A DNA stretch of 64,000 bases from Acholoe squamosa (GCA_949317995.1 OX439038.1:72612659-72676658); one strand, 5' to 3'; shown: positions 22,739 to 52,648, counted from the first letter of the stretch. A program made the numbers and translations. The notes: generated by a model not told the origin, from the sequence alone.

Positions 22739-22975
22739 TACCGTAATCTCCCGCTTAGAAGACGCATTGCGCGTATAGGACGCACCCCAAAGTCAGCAGA
22801 AACATTTTCGCGTATAAGATGCACATTTTAAGGATGGATTTTGTAAATTCAGTACATTTCTATAGTAAAATTACCCCTCGTATAAGACGCACCCCCAATT
22901 TCAGTACATCCTATAAGACGCACAAGGCATTTGTTTGGCGTAGAGGACACGTCTTATACGCGGGAGTTTACGGTA
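22739..22975 (+). mobile_element. 237-bp TIR MITE, copy 3
   Basis: TACCGTAATCTCCCGCTTA to CGCGGGAGTTTACGGTA, with the family interior ATTTCTATAGTAAAATTACCCC. Confidence 0.85.
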
Positions 22976-23180
22976 GTACTGTTCTGTATTGATTAAAACT
23001 TATGTCTAAGCTGTGTCCTGACTTCAGGAAAATTTCAATAGACACACTTCATGTGGTACTTGACTTTACCTGTCTACAAGCTTTGGATTTTAATCTAGGC
23101 TTTACGGTAGTAATTCCCAGGAATTAAGGTATTAACAGAGCAACTCTAACGTTTTCCTTTATCTGCCAGAGCCGCTCAAA

Positions 23181-23262
23181 GTCACGTGACCTGTGACCTT
23201 GACCTCACTACGTCACGGGACGTGTGACCTACGTCATGACGCAGACAGAAGTACGTCAGGTT
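23181..23262. promoter_or_regulatory. Dense cluster of CLEAR/E-box, nuclear-receptor and CRE-like sites
   Basis: Within about 80 bp: GTCACGTGAC (palindromic E-box, identical to the CLEAR/TFE-MITF consensus), TGACCTTGACCT (ERR or nuclear-receptor half-site pair), CTACGTCACG, GTGACCTACGTCATGACG and GTACGTCAG (CRE/ATF-like). It lies 5.1 kb upstream of the first recognisable ATPase exon on the same strand and outside recognised repeats, so a promoter or enhancer role for that gene is possible. No downstream 5' exon could be identified. Confidence 0.45.
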
Positions 23263-24113
23263 AGCCTTATGTGTGCCGGGATGTGATTTCTCTTGTGTAC
23301 AGTTGGTAGGAATCCCGTCTGATTTGGTCCCCAACGTTATCTCTTTGAGACTTTTTTTGCGATTTTTTTTTCAAAATCCCGAAAGAAGCATTGCAGGAGA
23401 AACTTCATATATAAAGGTTAATTATCGGGAGGGGGTGTCTTAGATATATTGGGAGAGCTCCAAATCCCAATCACCTTTTCCTATAGGTAGTTTCCTACTT
23501 GATAGTCAAAATGAAATCACATCCCTGCTGTGCCTGCTACTATCTCCACACACTATACAAATCTACCTGATAATCTCTACTAATTGTTTTCTCTCAGGCT
23601 TGAAACCAAACTCATCATTACTTTTAAGGTTGACCCATCTGACATCTACTCCTGTGTGTTGACATATGATGCACCAGAAGCTTAACTTAAGTCTACTCTC
23701 TAGTCTAAGGATGTATTTTGATAACAAAGCATGGATTGACTTAGTCTTAGATGATTTATTTCAGACTCTATGCTTCCATTTCTCTGGCTTCTTTCCTTAA
23801 TTCACGCTTACATTGGAATACAGTAGAATGTTAACTTGGTCATTTAGGAATTTAATAAGATCGTGTTTCTATTTGGATGACAGCATGGGGACTAATGATA
23901 GAGTTCAACCTCCTGGCATACAAAGTGTATTAATATGATCCGTTTGTATCATAATAATAACAAATCAAAAGCACCCTATTGCTTTTGATTATTTTTGCTT
24001 TTGCATATATACTTTGTATATGTCTGTTTCATAAGAGGCTTGCGTATTTTGTATTACATTGACAAAAATTGTCTAGACTCACAAATCCCCTTCATTGAGG
24101 ATTCATCATTAGA
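23263..24113. other. Noncoding
   Basis: No repeat terminus or exon recognised; AT-rich with inverted words near 23,960-24,005 (CAAATCAAAAGCACCC / GCTTTTGATT). Confidence 0.35.
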
Positions 24114-24409
24114 TACCATAATCTCCCGCGTATAAGGCGCAGCCCACGTATAAGGCGCACCTAGAGTTTTGGAAAATTCTCAAAAAAATGAAAAATTCAT
24201 AACTTTGGTTCTACTGAATGTATTTTCAAAATTCAAAAACCTATGTGTAGCTTGGGGCACCCTGGACCCTCCTGCGCCCCCATATGTTCTATTATGACCA
24301 AGGGGGCATGTAAGATATCAAAATAATGGTCTTGGTGTCCCCCTTGTGGATCCAATGAGAACTAAAACCCCTTGTATAAGATTCGCCTCATACGCGGGAG
24401 ATTACGGTA
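24114..24409 (+). mobile_element. ~296-bp TIR element, copy 1
   Basis: TACCATAATCTCCCGCGTA to CGCGGGAGATTACGGTA. Interior landmarks: CACCTAGAGTTTTGG, TTTGGTTCTACTGAATG, ATTATGACCAAGGGGGCATG, GGTGTCCCCCTTGTGGATCC. Intact reference for the split copies at 9,738 and 26,198. Confidence 0.85.
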
Positions 24410-24842
24410 TATAGTAAAGTGCATAATATTAATTGATTAATCATACCATTACCCGGTAGTAGTAGAATGACGTAGTACCATCAGCAGAAAAGTATAGTGA
24501 AAGTAGGTCAGTGCAATAAAACCAAGGGATAATAATAGCCATGGCGGTATAAGTTAATTATAAGAGATCTTTATTTGCTAACCAAGTAGGTGTGGGCGCC
24601 CACACAATGCCTGCTATTTCAAATGGTCTGTATGGCCATTGTCGTCATTCCTTATCAATAGTTCTATGGACCGGCATGTATTCATGATATTTAAGTGTAT
24701 AGGATAGAAAGGCCCAGAAGACAAGGTCCCAGTACAGGCAGCTCAGAGCTGCTTTAGTCTTTATGCATGTATTAGCTTTGGTGATCCTAACCAAGGATAT
24801 TGGATTCATTCATGACCATTTTTGAGTAAGGGAGGGGGGAAT
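24410..24842. other. Noncoding
   Basis: No feature recognised. Confidence 0.3.
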
Positions 24843-25275
24843 GCCCGGGGGGAGGCCACTCTGAAATTTATGGAAACCATGTGCGTACATCACCCTGAGA
24901 GGGGTACCCCTTTTAGAGGGGCAAAATTTCATTAAATCACCCCCCCCCCCCCCTTATGGGTGGGTTTCCCTCAAATGATTGAAAGAAATCATACCCCTTT
25001 TGGCAGGACTACCCTTAATTTGCAAAAAAAAAATGTACCCCTTTTGATGTAATACCACTAATTAAAAATGACCAAAATATACCCCCCTTTTCACTGAAAA
25101 TGTTGAAAAATTAGTTCAGTATTTGGGCCTCAAAACCTACCCCTTTTTAGCCCAAATTGCCCCAAAAAGTACCCCTTTTTAATGGATCCGCCATAAACCC
25201 CTTAAAAAAGTACCCCTTTCCCTACTCTACTCTACTCTACTTCTTTACTTTTTGTACGCACATGGTTACTATGGA
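24843..25275 (+). repeat. CCCGGGGGG-terminus element with AAAGGGGTAC-type words
   Basis: Left end CCCGGGGGGAGGCCACTC, then GGAAACCATGTGCGTAC; near the right end the inverted GTACGCACATGGTTACTATG. Between are many GTACCCCTTTT words. Inverted relative of 9,100-9,603 and of the end fragment at 1,733. Confidence 0.55.
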
Positions 25276-25732
25276 TCATATAGGACTTAGGATGGAGTCC
25301 TAGTGGAACCACCATATTGGATTTCGCTGGTTGAGGTAAAACCCACTGATAACACATACCATGATGGGTACCTTGTCCCTGGTTAACACCCACTTCCAGG
25401 GACATGCTGGTCCCATCTTATCAGTTCTTATCAGTAGGTGTCGCCAGAACCAGCTCCAGACCAGCTAGTGGCCAATAGGGAGTGGCTCCCCGGGGGGGAA
25501 TGTCATTTCTCTTCTAGAGCCCATATTCTTGTCACCCTACTCCTTGACAGTGAGGTATCAAAAAGCCTTCATTCCTATTCAACCAAATACATGTACATGT
25601 ATCTCTGTATTTTACACAATATGCTTTATGGTTAATAAATCGGTCGGATAGAATTCAGACCGTAAACATAAGATACCAGATTAGGCATTAACACACCTGC
25701 TGACCTACAACCCACAATTAAGTATCTGTAAG

Positions 25733-25957
25733 GGAGTGGTCAGTGATGTAGAGCCATGGGACCCATCTTAGAGGAGAGGGGCCAAAAATGATTCTACCCT
25801 GTTTCCAGTGAAGAGGCATGGGGAGGCTTGGGTGGGGGGGGGGTGGAGGACCATTCTACCCAAGGATGGGGACCGCTGTCAGAACAGGATGCTGTCTTTG
25901 GCGTCAGACAAAGCTCCACCCACCCACCCCCCCCCCACCTTGTTAAAAATGACCACT
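25733..25957. mobile_element. GGGAGTG MITE, diverged copy
   Basis: Starts AAGGGAGTGGTCAGTG and ends TTGTTAAAAATGACCACTCA; interior with C- and G-runs. A further partial terminus (AGGGAGTGGTCATG) is at 26,064. Confidence 0.5.
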
Positions 25958-26197
25958 CAGTTTGTGTATACTGCATTTCCTCATTCTTTACCTGTATTGT
26001 GGAAGGTGTGAAATAATTCAGACACCACCCAGTTGTACAACAGCATTCATTGATCGGCCTTCAGGGAGTGGTCATGTTTTTATCACTGAGTGGGGAAGTG
26101 GTGAGATTTTTGTGCCATTATTGTGGGCCACATCGGGAGTGGTCTATTAAAAATTATTTTTTTGCTTCCCACTTCCAAACCCCTTTGAACCAAAGTA

Positions 26198-26647
26198 ACG
26201 TAATCTCCTGCGTATAAGGTGCATATCATACACAAGGTTTTAGTTCTCCCTAGATCCGCAAGGGGACACCAAGACCTTCAGTTTGATATGTTACACTCCC
26301 ACTACCGTAATCTCCCGCGTATAAGGCGCACCTCACGTATAAGGCGCACCCTGAGTTCAGGGGAATACTATAAGGGGCACCTGGGGCTTGATTTTTGCGG
26401 GTTTAGTAAGGTGCAGTAGGCTTTCACGTAAAAGACGCGCCTTATACACGAGAGATTACGATAAGTCATATTATGACATAGCGGGTCCAGGAGGTTCCTG
26501 GGTGCTTTAGCTAGACATAGCTTTATGAATTTTAAAAATCCATTCAGTAGAACAAAAGTTATAATTTTTTCAATTTTTTGGACCATATTCTAAAAGTCTA
26601 GGTGCTTCTTATATGTGCACTGCGTCTTATACATGGGAGATTACGGT
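26198..26647 (-). mobile_element. ~296-bp-family element split by a 161-bp relative
   Basis: Left piece 26,198-26,302 (AACGTAATCTCCTGCGTA, TTTTAGTTCTC, GACACCAAGACC, GTTACACTCCC) and right piece 26,464-26,647 (GTCATATTATGAC, CATTCAGTAGAAC, TCTAGGTGC, GGGAGATTACGGTA) match the reverse complement of 24,114-24,409. The break is at the same point of the family as in the 9,738-10,316 copy. Confidence 0.7.
26303..26463 (+). mobile_element. 161-bp TIR element nested in the 26,198 copy
   Basis: TACCGTAATCTCCCGCGTA to CACGAGAGATTACGATA, interior GGCGCACCCTGAGTTCAGG. A sister is at 52,649-52,828 and a degraded relative at 12,479. Confidence 0.75.
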
Positions 26648-27573
26648 AGGTGGGGCAGTGTCGCGATTTTTCGTTGAATCCTTAGCATTTTTTGCGAGCC
26701 ACATTGGGAGTGTTCTACTGAGGTCATAGATATTTTCACTGATATAAATTTTCGCGGTAATAGGGGAAAACGCATTTTCGCTGGTACTTAAATTCACGGA
26801 TTTTTGAATTCAGAGTATCAAAATATTAATTGTAATCGAGAATTATTTGTTATTTGCATCATCATAATATCTTAAGGTTTCCTTTGTTTGTTTATTAGAT
26901 TTCTACAATACAACTAGATAGACATGAAATATGTTCTGTTGACCAAACATTGCATAGGAAATCCCAATTAATGTTGGTTGTGACAATGATTATCCCCCAT
27001 CCCACCCACTCCCCTACCCAAATACCAGTAGCATCATGTCCCCTGCAGAAATATTCACTTTAGACATAAATTCACAAACTTTTAATTTCCGCAAAATACG
27101 CGAAAATATAAACAACGCGAAATAAAATACGACCACATATTTTTTTTTTTTTTCGCCTCCCACCCTGTGTTCAGGGTGCAGAAATTTTTTTTCGTCACCC
27201 CAACCCCTTGGAACTGAAGTAGTGCACAGGCTAAAAAGGGGAGTCTTTTACACCCCTGAAGGGCAGTCAAAGCTTTTTACACCCCTCAACGCCAAGCTAT
27301 CATCACCACACCGTTATTGATAAATGACTTTTCCCTTAGCAAAGCAGGCTAGGCCAGAACTTGGTTGTATGTTAGTACATATAATCAATACAACACCACA
27401 AACTACATGTATGTCACTAATCATCATTTATGTAATACCACCAGTATTTAATGTGCTCTATGGTGCAGCACCACTGCTATGTCAATATCATACGCATACC
27501 AATGACAGGAACTTAAGAGTCTATTCAGCGCAGGCTATGTATGGAAAGACGAGATTTACCTCAGGAGCGGTAG
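26648..27573. other. Noncoding
   Basis: Contains T- and C-rich sequence (27,140-27,290) resembling the GGGAGTG MITE interior. A 139-codon frame at 27,324-27,743 overlaps the next repeat and is not considered a gene. Confidence 0.35.
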
Positions 27574-27742
27574 GATTATACCGACTTAGCGGGATTGATT
27601 TTCAGCTAATGAAATTATCCCAACAATTCAATGCGGGCCTCTCAGGGGTAGATGGTCCCCATCTGAAAGATGTTATCAGTGATAAACGCTGGTTATCAGC
27701 TTTAATGGCCGCGCCCATTGGACAATCCGCTATTTCAGTATA
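27574..27742 (+). repeat. Uninterrupted relative of the 13,637/15,198 repeat
   Basis: Reads through from GACTTAGCGGGATTGATT to GGCCGCGCCCATTGGACAA without the TIR element that splits its relative, so it acts as an empty-site paralogue. Class unknown. Confidence 0.65.
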
Positions 27743-28314
27743 GGAGCACAGTGAATGTGTTGTATATTATTGTCTGGCAGGAAGACCAGTGTGAGACTAG
27801 TTCTAAACATTTTTTTTCTTTAACAAACATAGACCTAGACCTCCAGATTCGCGAGAAGAATAAAATTAAAAAAGAAAAAAAATGGGACAGTGGATGTGGG
27901 TATTCACGCATAGACAGCAAGAAAGGAAGCAGTGTATTCGGCCATTACAAATCGAAATGCCGGCTTGTAGGAAAGGTTCTGTCACTGTGTGTGGTGTATT
28001 CTTATAGATGTTACTTTTGACCCTTTACTTAAACTGCCTCAAAACCTCACATGTAAAGCTGCAGATATAAATAGGTGTATGTGAAATAAATGTTTTTCTT
28101 AGGCGTGAGATTTTGCAGCATTTACTTAGTGTTGAGTATAGGGGCATTAGGGATCACAGGCACCCCAAATTATGCCTAAAGTTAGAGGTTGCCGCCCCTC
28201 CCTTTGGGCTGCGGCTCCTTCTTTTCAATTCCTGAATCCGCCACTACCAGGGATGTCTCATGAATGCCCACATAGACCATAATAAACATCTTTTTCCTCC
28301 TTTGTTATCTACAG
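27743..28314. other. Upstream region of the ATPase gene
   Basis: No further ATPase exon recognised. It ends with a polypyrimidine tract and TTATCTACAG acceptor at 28,305-28,314 leading into the first recognised exon. Confidence 0.4.
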
Positions 28315-45867
<17,553 letters not shown>

Positions 45868-45989
45868 GAAAAATTGTATATTATGATGAAGCAGTTGTAT
45901 GTATACCTATTTTATCTTCAAGTCAGCTGCAAGATCTGGAAGTCAGTAATGGCAGTAATATCACTGGTAGTAGGGGTCAGTATAGGACA
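45868..45989 (+). other. Probable start of SPCA 3' UTR
   Basis: The noncoding stretch after the TGA runs into a repeat at 45,990. The nearest AATAAA downstream (46,495) lies inside that repeat, so the transcript end is unclear. Confidence 0.35.
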
Positions 45990-46840
45990 CATCCATTAAC
46001 CCGAAAGGGTTATAAGTACCAGGGAAAACTAGGTCATTTTCAGTGCCTACTTCCAGTTGCAAAAAATAAGGGGGAAAACGAATTTCTTTTTGTAAAAAGA
46101 AGGTTCATATCAGACATTTTTTTTTTCTAATCTTGCTGATAGAACAATACATACATATGTTAGGCTTATCCTGAGAGAGAGATTGTATTCTTATCTGCGA
46201 GAGATAAGCCAGAATCTTTATCAAAACATGTAATGTTAGGGGGTCCATAATCCTCCATAGCAGTTAAGACGTTTTCGTCTCCAATGCCCATAAGAGGTGC
46301 GAATTGATCAACTTTCGCATGCTTTTGGACAAAAGTGGTGCGAACCAGTGCATTCTGGGTAAAAAAAAAATCCAATGTCGATGAATTTGCCAACATTCGG
46401 TCTGCACACGCGTCTGAGATGTTGTAATATAGATACAAACATGGCGGTTATTAATTTTTTTTGTAAAGAATTTAAGGTTATGATATAGAAATATAATAAA
46501 TAATGGCAAGATGGAAATGATCAATTGTGGCTCAAATCGATTGATTTGGAGTGCATCAGGCTGTAAATCGATAGTATAGACCCTTATTTGATATCTGATA
46601 AGATGGTGGAGGGCTTAACTCGCCACGAGAGAAGTTATTCACCAATGCCAAGAACGTGAGCGATAATGCATGCATTTGCCCATAGGCTTGACCATTGCCA
46701 ATGGCATTGTTGACAACTATGCTCGAGAAAACCAAAGAGGTAAGTACATGTACTGTTATTGCTTCAGAGGGGGCCTAAAAGAAGAGATTAGATGCCCTTT
46801 CGGGTAACCTGCATTGCACAATGCTATTCTATATTTTTAA
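45990..46840 (+). repeat. Interspersed repeat, copy 2, just after SPCA
   Basis: Shorter copy of the 35,120-36,520 repeat with the same order of landmarks (CAGTGCCTAC, GATGAATTTGCC, ACAAACATGGCGG, CTTAACTCGCCA, GGGGCCTAAAAGAAGAGATTA). Confidence 0.65.
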
Positions 46841-47187
46841 AATCAGTTTGTTTATTGAAGATATTTTATGTGAGATTATGGTAATAACTTGTAAAATCCA
46901 GATTGATACATGAGACTCATATGTACTGAGAAATACAGTTTAAAGCAGTGTATTTTCAAATGAAATGTCATTAATGGAAAGTGCCTACTTAAATCCCAAG
47001 GTCTTGTATTCCAATTAGTCATCTTTAGAAGACAGTAATTGTGGGTTTTAAAGATTTGATCTTATTTTACGCTTGGATGTATAATTTAGGTTCTTATCGC
47101 TTACAAGAAAAAAAAAGGTATAAGGTAAAATCACGTGGAGTGGACCTATAGGTGGTGATCTGTCCATTCTTATACTCGTTATGCACA
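46841..47187. other. Noncoding
   Basis: Nothing recognised. Confidence 0.3.
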
Positions 47188-48042
47188 TACCGTAATCTCC
47201 CGCGTAGAAGGCGCAGCTCGCGTAGAAGGCGCCCCCCCAACTCAGAGAAGGCCTTTTCACGTAGAAGGCGCACGTACCTCTTCTGGATCAATTTCCGGAA
47301 AAACCCGCGTATAAGGCGCCCCCCCCAACTCACAGGGGGGCTGTTTCGCGTAGAAGGCGCCCCCCCCCTCCCCACCCCCCTATATGAGTTCAAGCTGTCA
47401 TCGGCACACGGTCGGCATAAAAAAACGGCGAGCAAATCTACAGCGACCGGTCTGCCGCGGTGCTGGCTATATGAGTTCAAGCTGTCATCGGCACACGGTC
47501 GGCGTCAAACCCGCCGAGCGCCTGTACACCTCCCGGTCTGCCGCGCTGCTGGCTATATGAGTTCAAGCTGTCATCGGCACACGGTTGGCGTCAAACCCGC
47601 CGAGCAAATCTACAGCGACCGGGCTGCCGCGCTTGGCGCTATGAGTTCAAGCTGTCATCGGCGTATGGTGGGCCTTATCCCCGGCGAGCGCCTCGACACC
47701 TCCCGGTCTGCCGCGGCGCTAGCGCTATGAGTCGATGCTGTCATCGGCCCACATGTTCCCTACACCCCGGCAAGCCACACCGCATTGTCAACCTGTTGAG
47801 TCTATGCTGTCATCGGCACACGGTCGGCTTGAACCCGCCAAGCGCGTTGACACCTCCCGGTCTGCCGCGGTGCTGGCGCTATGAGTTCAAGCTGTCATCG
47901 GCGCATTTTCCCAAATGAGATGTTGGAAAAACCCGCGTATAAGGCGCACCCCAAACTCAAGGCAATTTATCTCCCGCGTATAAGACCAATGAACGATCTG
48001 ATTCGCGTATAAGACGCGCCTTCTACGCGGGAGATTACGGTA
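47188..48042 (+). mobile_element. Complete satellite-bearing TIR element (855 bp)
   Basis: TACCGTAATCTCCCGCGTA to CGCGGGAGATTACGGTA ending 48,042. Satellite units begin at 47,381, 47,468 and 47,554 (86-87 bp period), and later units diverge. The right end has AACCCGCGTATAAGGCGCAC. Because 87 is divisible by three, one frame stays open for 192 codons, which is not evidence of a gene. Confidence 0.87.
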
Positions 48043-49212
48043 TGTATATAGACAATGTGGTTGTGCTCAGTGTTTTATAAGTAACACATAATGAAGACAA
48101 AAAAGGAAGTTAAATAAGAATACATCTATGTATTTGAGTATAGTGTAGGTAATACAAGGTTCTGCGTCTACAGCTGCTTGTATTTATAGATAATGTAAAA
48201 TCCCGCTTAAAAGCCAACCCCTGCTATTTATATGTAAGCATGCGGGATGACTTCGATTAAATATTACAAATCGCTTTGATAACTATTCTTCTCTTGTTTT
48301 TATTACAATCTGTTGGGCCATCTTTTGTAATAGAATATTAATTATATAACAGGGAGGATTTAGTAGAAAAATTAAATCAGCTGATTTTTGCAATGAAATA
48401 CAAAGAAAGGGGTTGGCTTATAAGCAAGGTTTTATGGTGGGGATGATATAGGGAAGTGTACATAAAAGATACTGTGGTAATATGGTGAAATGTGTACACC
48501 TATCATATATTTTTCTCCATCAAAGTATTTCACAAAGTGTAATGCACGAATTTAATATATTTACATATACCTATGTGTTTGGGTGTTTGCATGTATCCCA
48601 ATATCTCGTCTATTTTTGCATCATATCGTTGGTATAAAGCATTTGGTTTTAATGCGTTTGTATAAACCCAGCTTTTATATCATGATAAACCTGTGTATTG
48701 ATTCTTACTACATGCATCATCCAAGCGTGTGGCCAGTGTACAAAAAAATTAATGCAAATGTCTAAGTTAGATTATCTCCTTCCTGGTGTACGAAATGTCA
48801 TAGACGAACAATGGTGTCAGTGTAAATGCACAGCAGTTGCAAATGTGTACCCAATAAACTTACCAAAATTTAGTAAATTCTATAAATCGTATCAAATAAA
48901 ATTACCGTTGCATTATAATTCCACACAACATAAATGTGCCACTTTTGCCTCGTTGAACTTCCTTGTGTCTGGTCATGTTTGAGACAAGCAGTAGCTTCAT
49001 GACTTGTATCTCAGTAAGCTTCACTTTTTGATTATATGGTTTTCAGGGTGTCAAGGGATTGAGGGCTACATAGGGTCATTATTTAGGAACCCAGTCTTAG
49101 TGATACATTTATGCATCATGCTGATCCTACAGGGTTGATGTACTCACAAAGGTTCAGCATAATGCCCTCAAGCAGTGTTGGCATTACTCATAATACTGTG
49201 AGATCTCTCGTA
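48043..49212. other. Unique noncoding
   Basis: AT-rich, no repeat termini or exon recognised. Confidence 0.35.
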
Positions 49213-49447
49213 TTATTGGGAGCAGCAGTGACATCATAGCAACCAGCGCGGCCCTTATCAGGCTTATTTCCCTACTGACAAGAATCCTCATGAAGGGTTA
49301 TTTTATATAGGAAATGTACTTGAAAAAGGTGTTAAATCCCTTATCAGAAAAGATTTATTCACCACACAGCAAAATGCATTACAAAATCTGAAAGATATTA
49401 AAAATCTGCACCACATACTTGATGCACTATCTTCTGATCCCAATTTT
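49213..49447 (+). repeat. Interspersed repeat shared with 12,745-12,905
   Basis: CATAGCAACCAGCGCGGCCC, TCAGGCTTATTTCC, AAAATGCATTACAAAATCTG and TTGATGCACTATCTTCTGAT align with the other copy in order. Confidence 0.55.
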
Positions 49448-50075
49448 AGGAAATGAAACAGCAATAGCAAAAAGGTTTCTTTTTCTAGTATGTTGCCTAT
49501 ATAATTTGACCCTTTGTCAGGTCCCTAGTAGCCAGGGTTCTGCTCCCAAGAATGAACCGCAGCATAGGCCATTTCAGGTCCAGGGCGATAGGTGGAAGAT
49601 AACTGAGTAGCTATACCACTTCATTAAACCTTACCACAATCGAGGGGGAATAGGAGTCTTGTGTACCCTAAGAAACACCTTCGACTTAAAAGTCCATTGA
49701 TTAGAAAGCATAATATGCCATTCAAAAACACCATGTGTGACATGCATTTATCAATGTTTGGGTGTGGCTTATATGATTAGTGTTGCTTATACACGGGGTT
49801 TCACAGAAGGTAAGCAGTGGGAACTGTGCTGTGAATTACCTATAATGAATCTGAACTTATGGAAAGAATCTTTTCCCGGTTTTACAAAATCATATTGAGT
49901 ATTATGAACCACATGTCTAAAATAACACTTGATTATCGTTTCCATTCCCTGTTAGTGTCTTGTGGCATTCCAAAGAAGTCCTGCTATTTGATCCATGATT
50001 TTATATAAATTCCATTGTATTAGCCGTATCTAAATACCGGTAATGTTAGCTTATTGTCATAGTACTTATTTTGTA
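49448..50075. other. Noncoding
   Basis: A faint TATACACGGGG relic of the TACCGTAATC group lies at about 49,790; otherwise nothing recognised. Confidence 0.3.
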
Positions 50076-50418
50076 TTCCGCCCGCATCATTTTCTGGAAA
50101 ATGACAATTTTTTTTTTTTCAAGGAGCTTACAGGATCGATCGCTAAAAGTACAGAAATGGCAGACCACTTATTGGATAGGTAAAGATGTCATCAGTTTCA
50201 ATATATAGGCCTATTCTGCACTTAGGGGAAAAAAATTAACATTTTCAGCAAGGGAACCCCCCCCCCCCCCCACCAAAAAAAAAAAATCGCCCTCTCCACA
50301 TTTTGGCTTTGCGAAATCCATAGACAAATAAATTTTCCTAAAAAAATTTCGCCCTCCCGCCTCTTTTTTCTAAAACAGAAAATCCATAGACCAATTTTTT
50401 TTTTATTTGGTGTGGCCT
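50076..50418. mobile_element. TIR element GGCCACACCAAAT, left-truncated copy 2
   Basis: Shares CCCGCATCATTTTCTGGAAA, GGAGCTTACAGGATCG and GGCAGACCACTTATTGG with 19,975-20,411 and has its right end (TTATTTGGTGTGGCC), but the left ~95 bp are missing. Confidence 0.65.
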
Positions 50419-50938
50419 AAACTAACCGTAACCATTTGGAAAAGCTCAAAAGAGCTTGTAAAGAAAACATGAAAAAACATTGGCATATACATTGCATACT
50501 AATTACCAAATGGTGGAAATTGTATCATTAGCATTTAATCAATGATATTGTGATACCAAAGACCTGTATAGACATCCATATGAATTAACTGAGGACGTGT
50601 GCTTGTTTGTAACCTGTATTTATGAATGTGCTGAAGTATCCATTTTGATTACCGGTAAATATTCATATGTATGTGTATATAAAGTAATGTGTACATTTAA
50701 AGTGGAAAAACATTGTGTATCTATACGAAATTATGAAAAAAAATATATATAGACATTAACAGTGACAATTCATTGAATATCCCATTATTATGATTATAAA
50801 AGGTGAATACATAGCATTTTGAATCTGCTCGTGCATCGACAAATTCAACCAGAGTAGTGTGTTATACCAGTTAGTCTAATTTCTTTAATCTTTAGCCATT
50901 GCACATATAAACAAGGAAAAGATAGAAAGATACAAAAG
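50419..50938. other. Noncoding
   Basis: Nothing recognised. Confidence 0.3.
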
Positions 50939-51236
50939 AACCGTAATCTCCCGCGTATAAGGCGCAGCCCGCATATAAGGCGCACCTAGAGTTTTGGAAA
51001 ATTCTCAAAAAAATGAAAAATTCATAACTTTGGTTCTACTGAATGAATTTTCAAAATTCAAAAACCTATGGGTAGCTTGGGCCACCTTGGGCCCTCCTTG
51101 TCCCCATTTTGTCCAATTTTGACCAAGGGGGCATGTAAGATATCAAAAGAAAGGTCTTGGTGTCCCCCTTGTGGATCCAATGAGAACTAAAAAAAAAAAC
51201 GTATAAGACGCGCCTTATACGCCGGAGATTACGGTA
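50939..51236 (+). mobile_element. ~296-bp TIR element, copy 2
   Basis: AACCGTAATCTCCCGCGTA to CGCCGGAGATTACGGTA; interior nearly identical to 24,114-24,409. Confidence 0.85.
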
Positions 51237-51332
51237 GACTAGTTTTTCTAAGATATCTGTATAGATGGGCATCATGGGCTCCATTAACATGCCGTAACAT
51301 ATACACAGAATTTTAGTTTTAAAAGTGTAGAT

Positions 51333-51717
51333 TTTAACCCATTAAGGGCTGGTTATGAGGGGACTTTAAAAGGCTAGAAGACTGAATTTTGAGCAGTACA
51401 TTTAGCAGGGGGCGGGAGGGTCCAAGGTATAATACACTATCCATGACTTTGATATCATTTTTAACCATTTTACATTGTCTCTATCACTGTAAACTTCTCA
51501 GATTTGAATTCCTCAGCCTGAAAATAGGTAATAACCATCATCATACCAAAAATTGTAATCCAATTAAGTCTCTCTCAAATTTCCAAACATTGCTGCCACA
51601 TAGAATATCTATGTCGATTATACTCAACATCAGGCCCCACATGGTGTTGAAAATACTCAACATCCGCCCCTACATGGATGTTGAGTATTCTCAACATCAG
51701 GCCTTAATGGGTTAAAA
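51333..51717 (+). mobile_element. TIR MITE TTTTAACCCATTAAGGGC
   Basis: Left TTTTAACCCATTAAGGGCTG, right GGCCTTAATGGGTTAAAA, about 385 bp. Near the right end an ATACTCAACATC-type word recurs four times in partial copies. Confidence 0.6.
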
Positions 51718-52648
51718 CCCCATCTCATTTCAAAATATATGATCTGCCGGGTAGGTAAAGGGCATCTAGCACGGTTAAGACTACCCATCTTAGCAAGGCA
51801 CGTGACCTTCCCATGACCAATCAGGGCGCCACAATTCCTCTGCTTGTTCCCAGGAATTCATGAACGATATTTGATCAGGTAGCCATATTGATAAGCGTCC
51901 ATGCTAGACTTCCCGTAATTAAGGGTGAGATTTTCTGTATTTGGAAATTGCAAGAGTAAATATGGTGAATTCACTCTGGCTATCAGGTTGCGCACCTTAA
52001 GGACTGATATTCAAGAGATATGCACTCTTCTTAATCTGTTCTGAGTAAAACGTGAACAGCTTTCCTGTAACTAGTTCACTGAACGGTCGTATATTAGTTT
52101 ATGTCATGATGTCTTTTTGGTATATGCCTGAAACTTCTATCATTTTTTTGAACATGGTGTCTTAAGCGCTGCACATTTATTAGTAAACCTTTTAGGAAAC
52201 TACTTTAGCCGCTTTAGATATAGGCACTGCTATACTGGTATTGGTTTTTGGTTTAAACATGCGTAAAATGAATGCTATGCATCTGGGATAGTAATTTAGT
52301 TGGAATAGAACGTTGTGGTTTAGATAAGAAATCCTATAGTGCAGGGTTTGCTGCTTCCGATGGATTTTGATAATACTTTATAACGGTACACTGACCTATA
52401 AATCCCCCCCCCCCCCAATGCCATAAGCAATATTAAAAATCCAGGAAGCAACATGTTTGACAAATAGAGCGAACGGTATTTTATGTGTTGTGTACTCTAC
52501 ATGAAATGGAAGGAGAATATATACATCTCAGTAGACAATATGATGAAGATATTTTCTCTGGTGTATACATGTATCTGACCAGTGTGACCACAGTACTACA
52601 GTAAACCTTCACGTGTTGCACGTTGCATAAGCTTCTGAAATATAGTGC
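51718..52648. other. Unique noncoding
   Basis: Nothing recognised. Confidence 0.3.

Noticed and set aside
27324-27743. 139-codon plus-strand frame upstream of the ATPase
   Set aside because: Overlaps the repeat at 27,574-27,742, resembles no family I know, and has no exon signals.
47152-47918. Long open frames with repeated MSSSCHRHTVGV / YEFKLSSAHGR peptides (also at 10,066, 14,560-15,005, 18,189-18,857 and 37,554-37,911)
   Set aside because: They are translations of the 86-87 bp satellite, whose unit is about 29 codons and so stays in frame; they appear in several frames and on both strands, and have no gene context.
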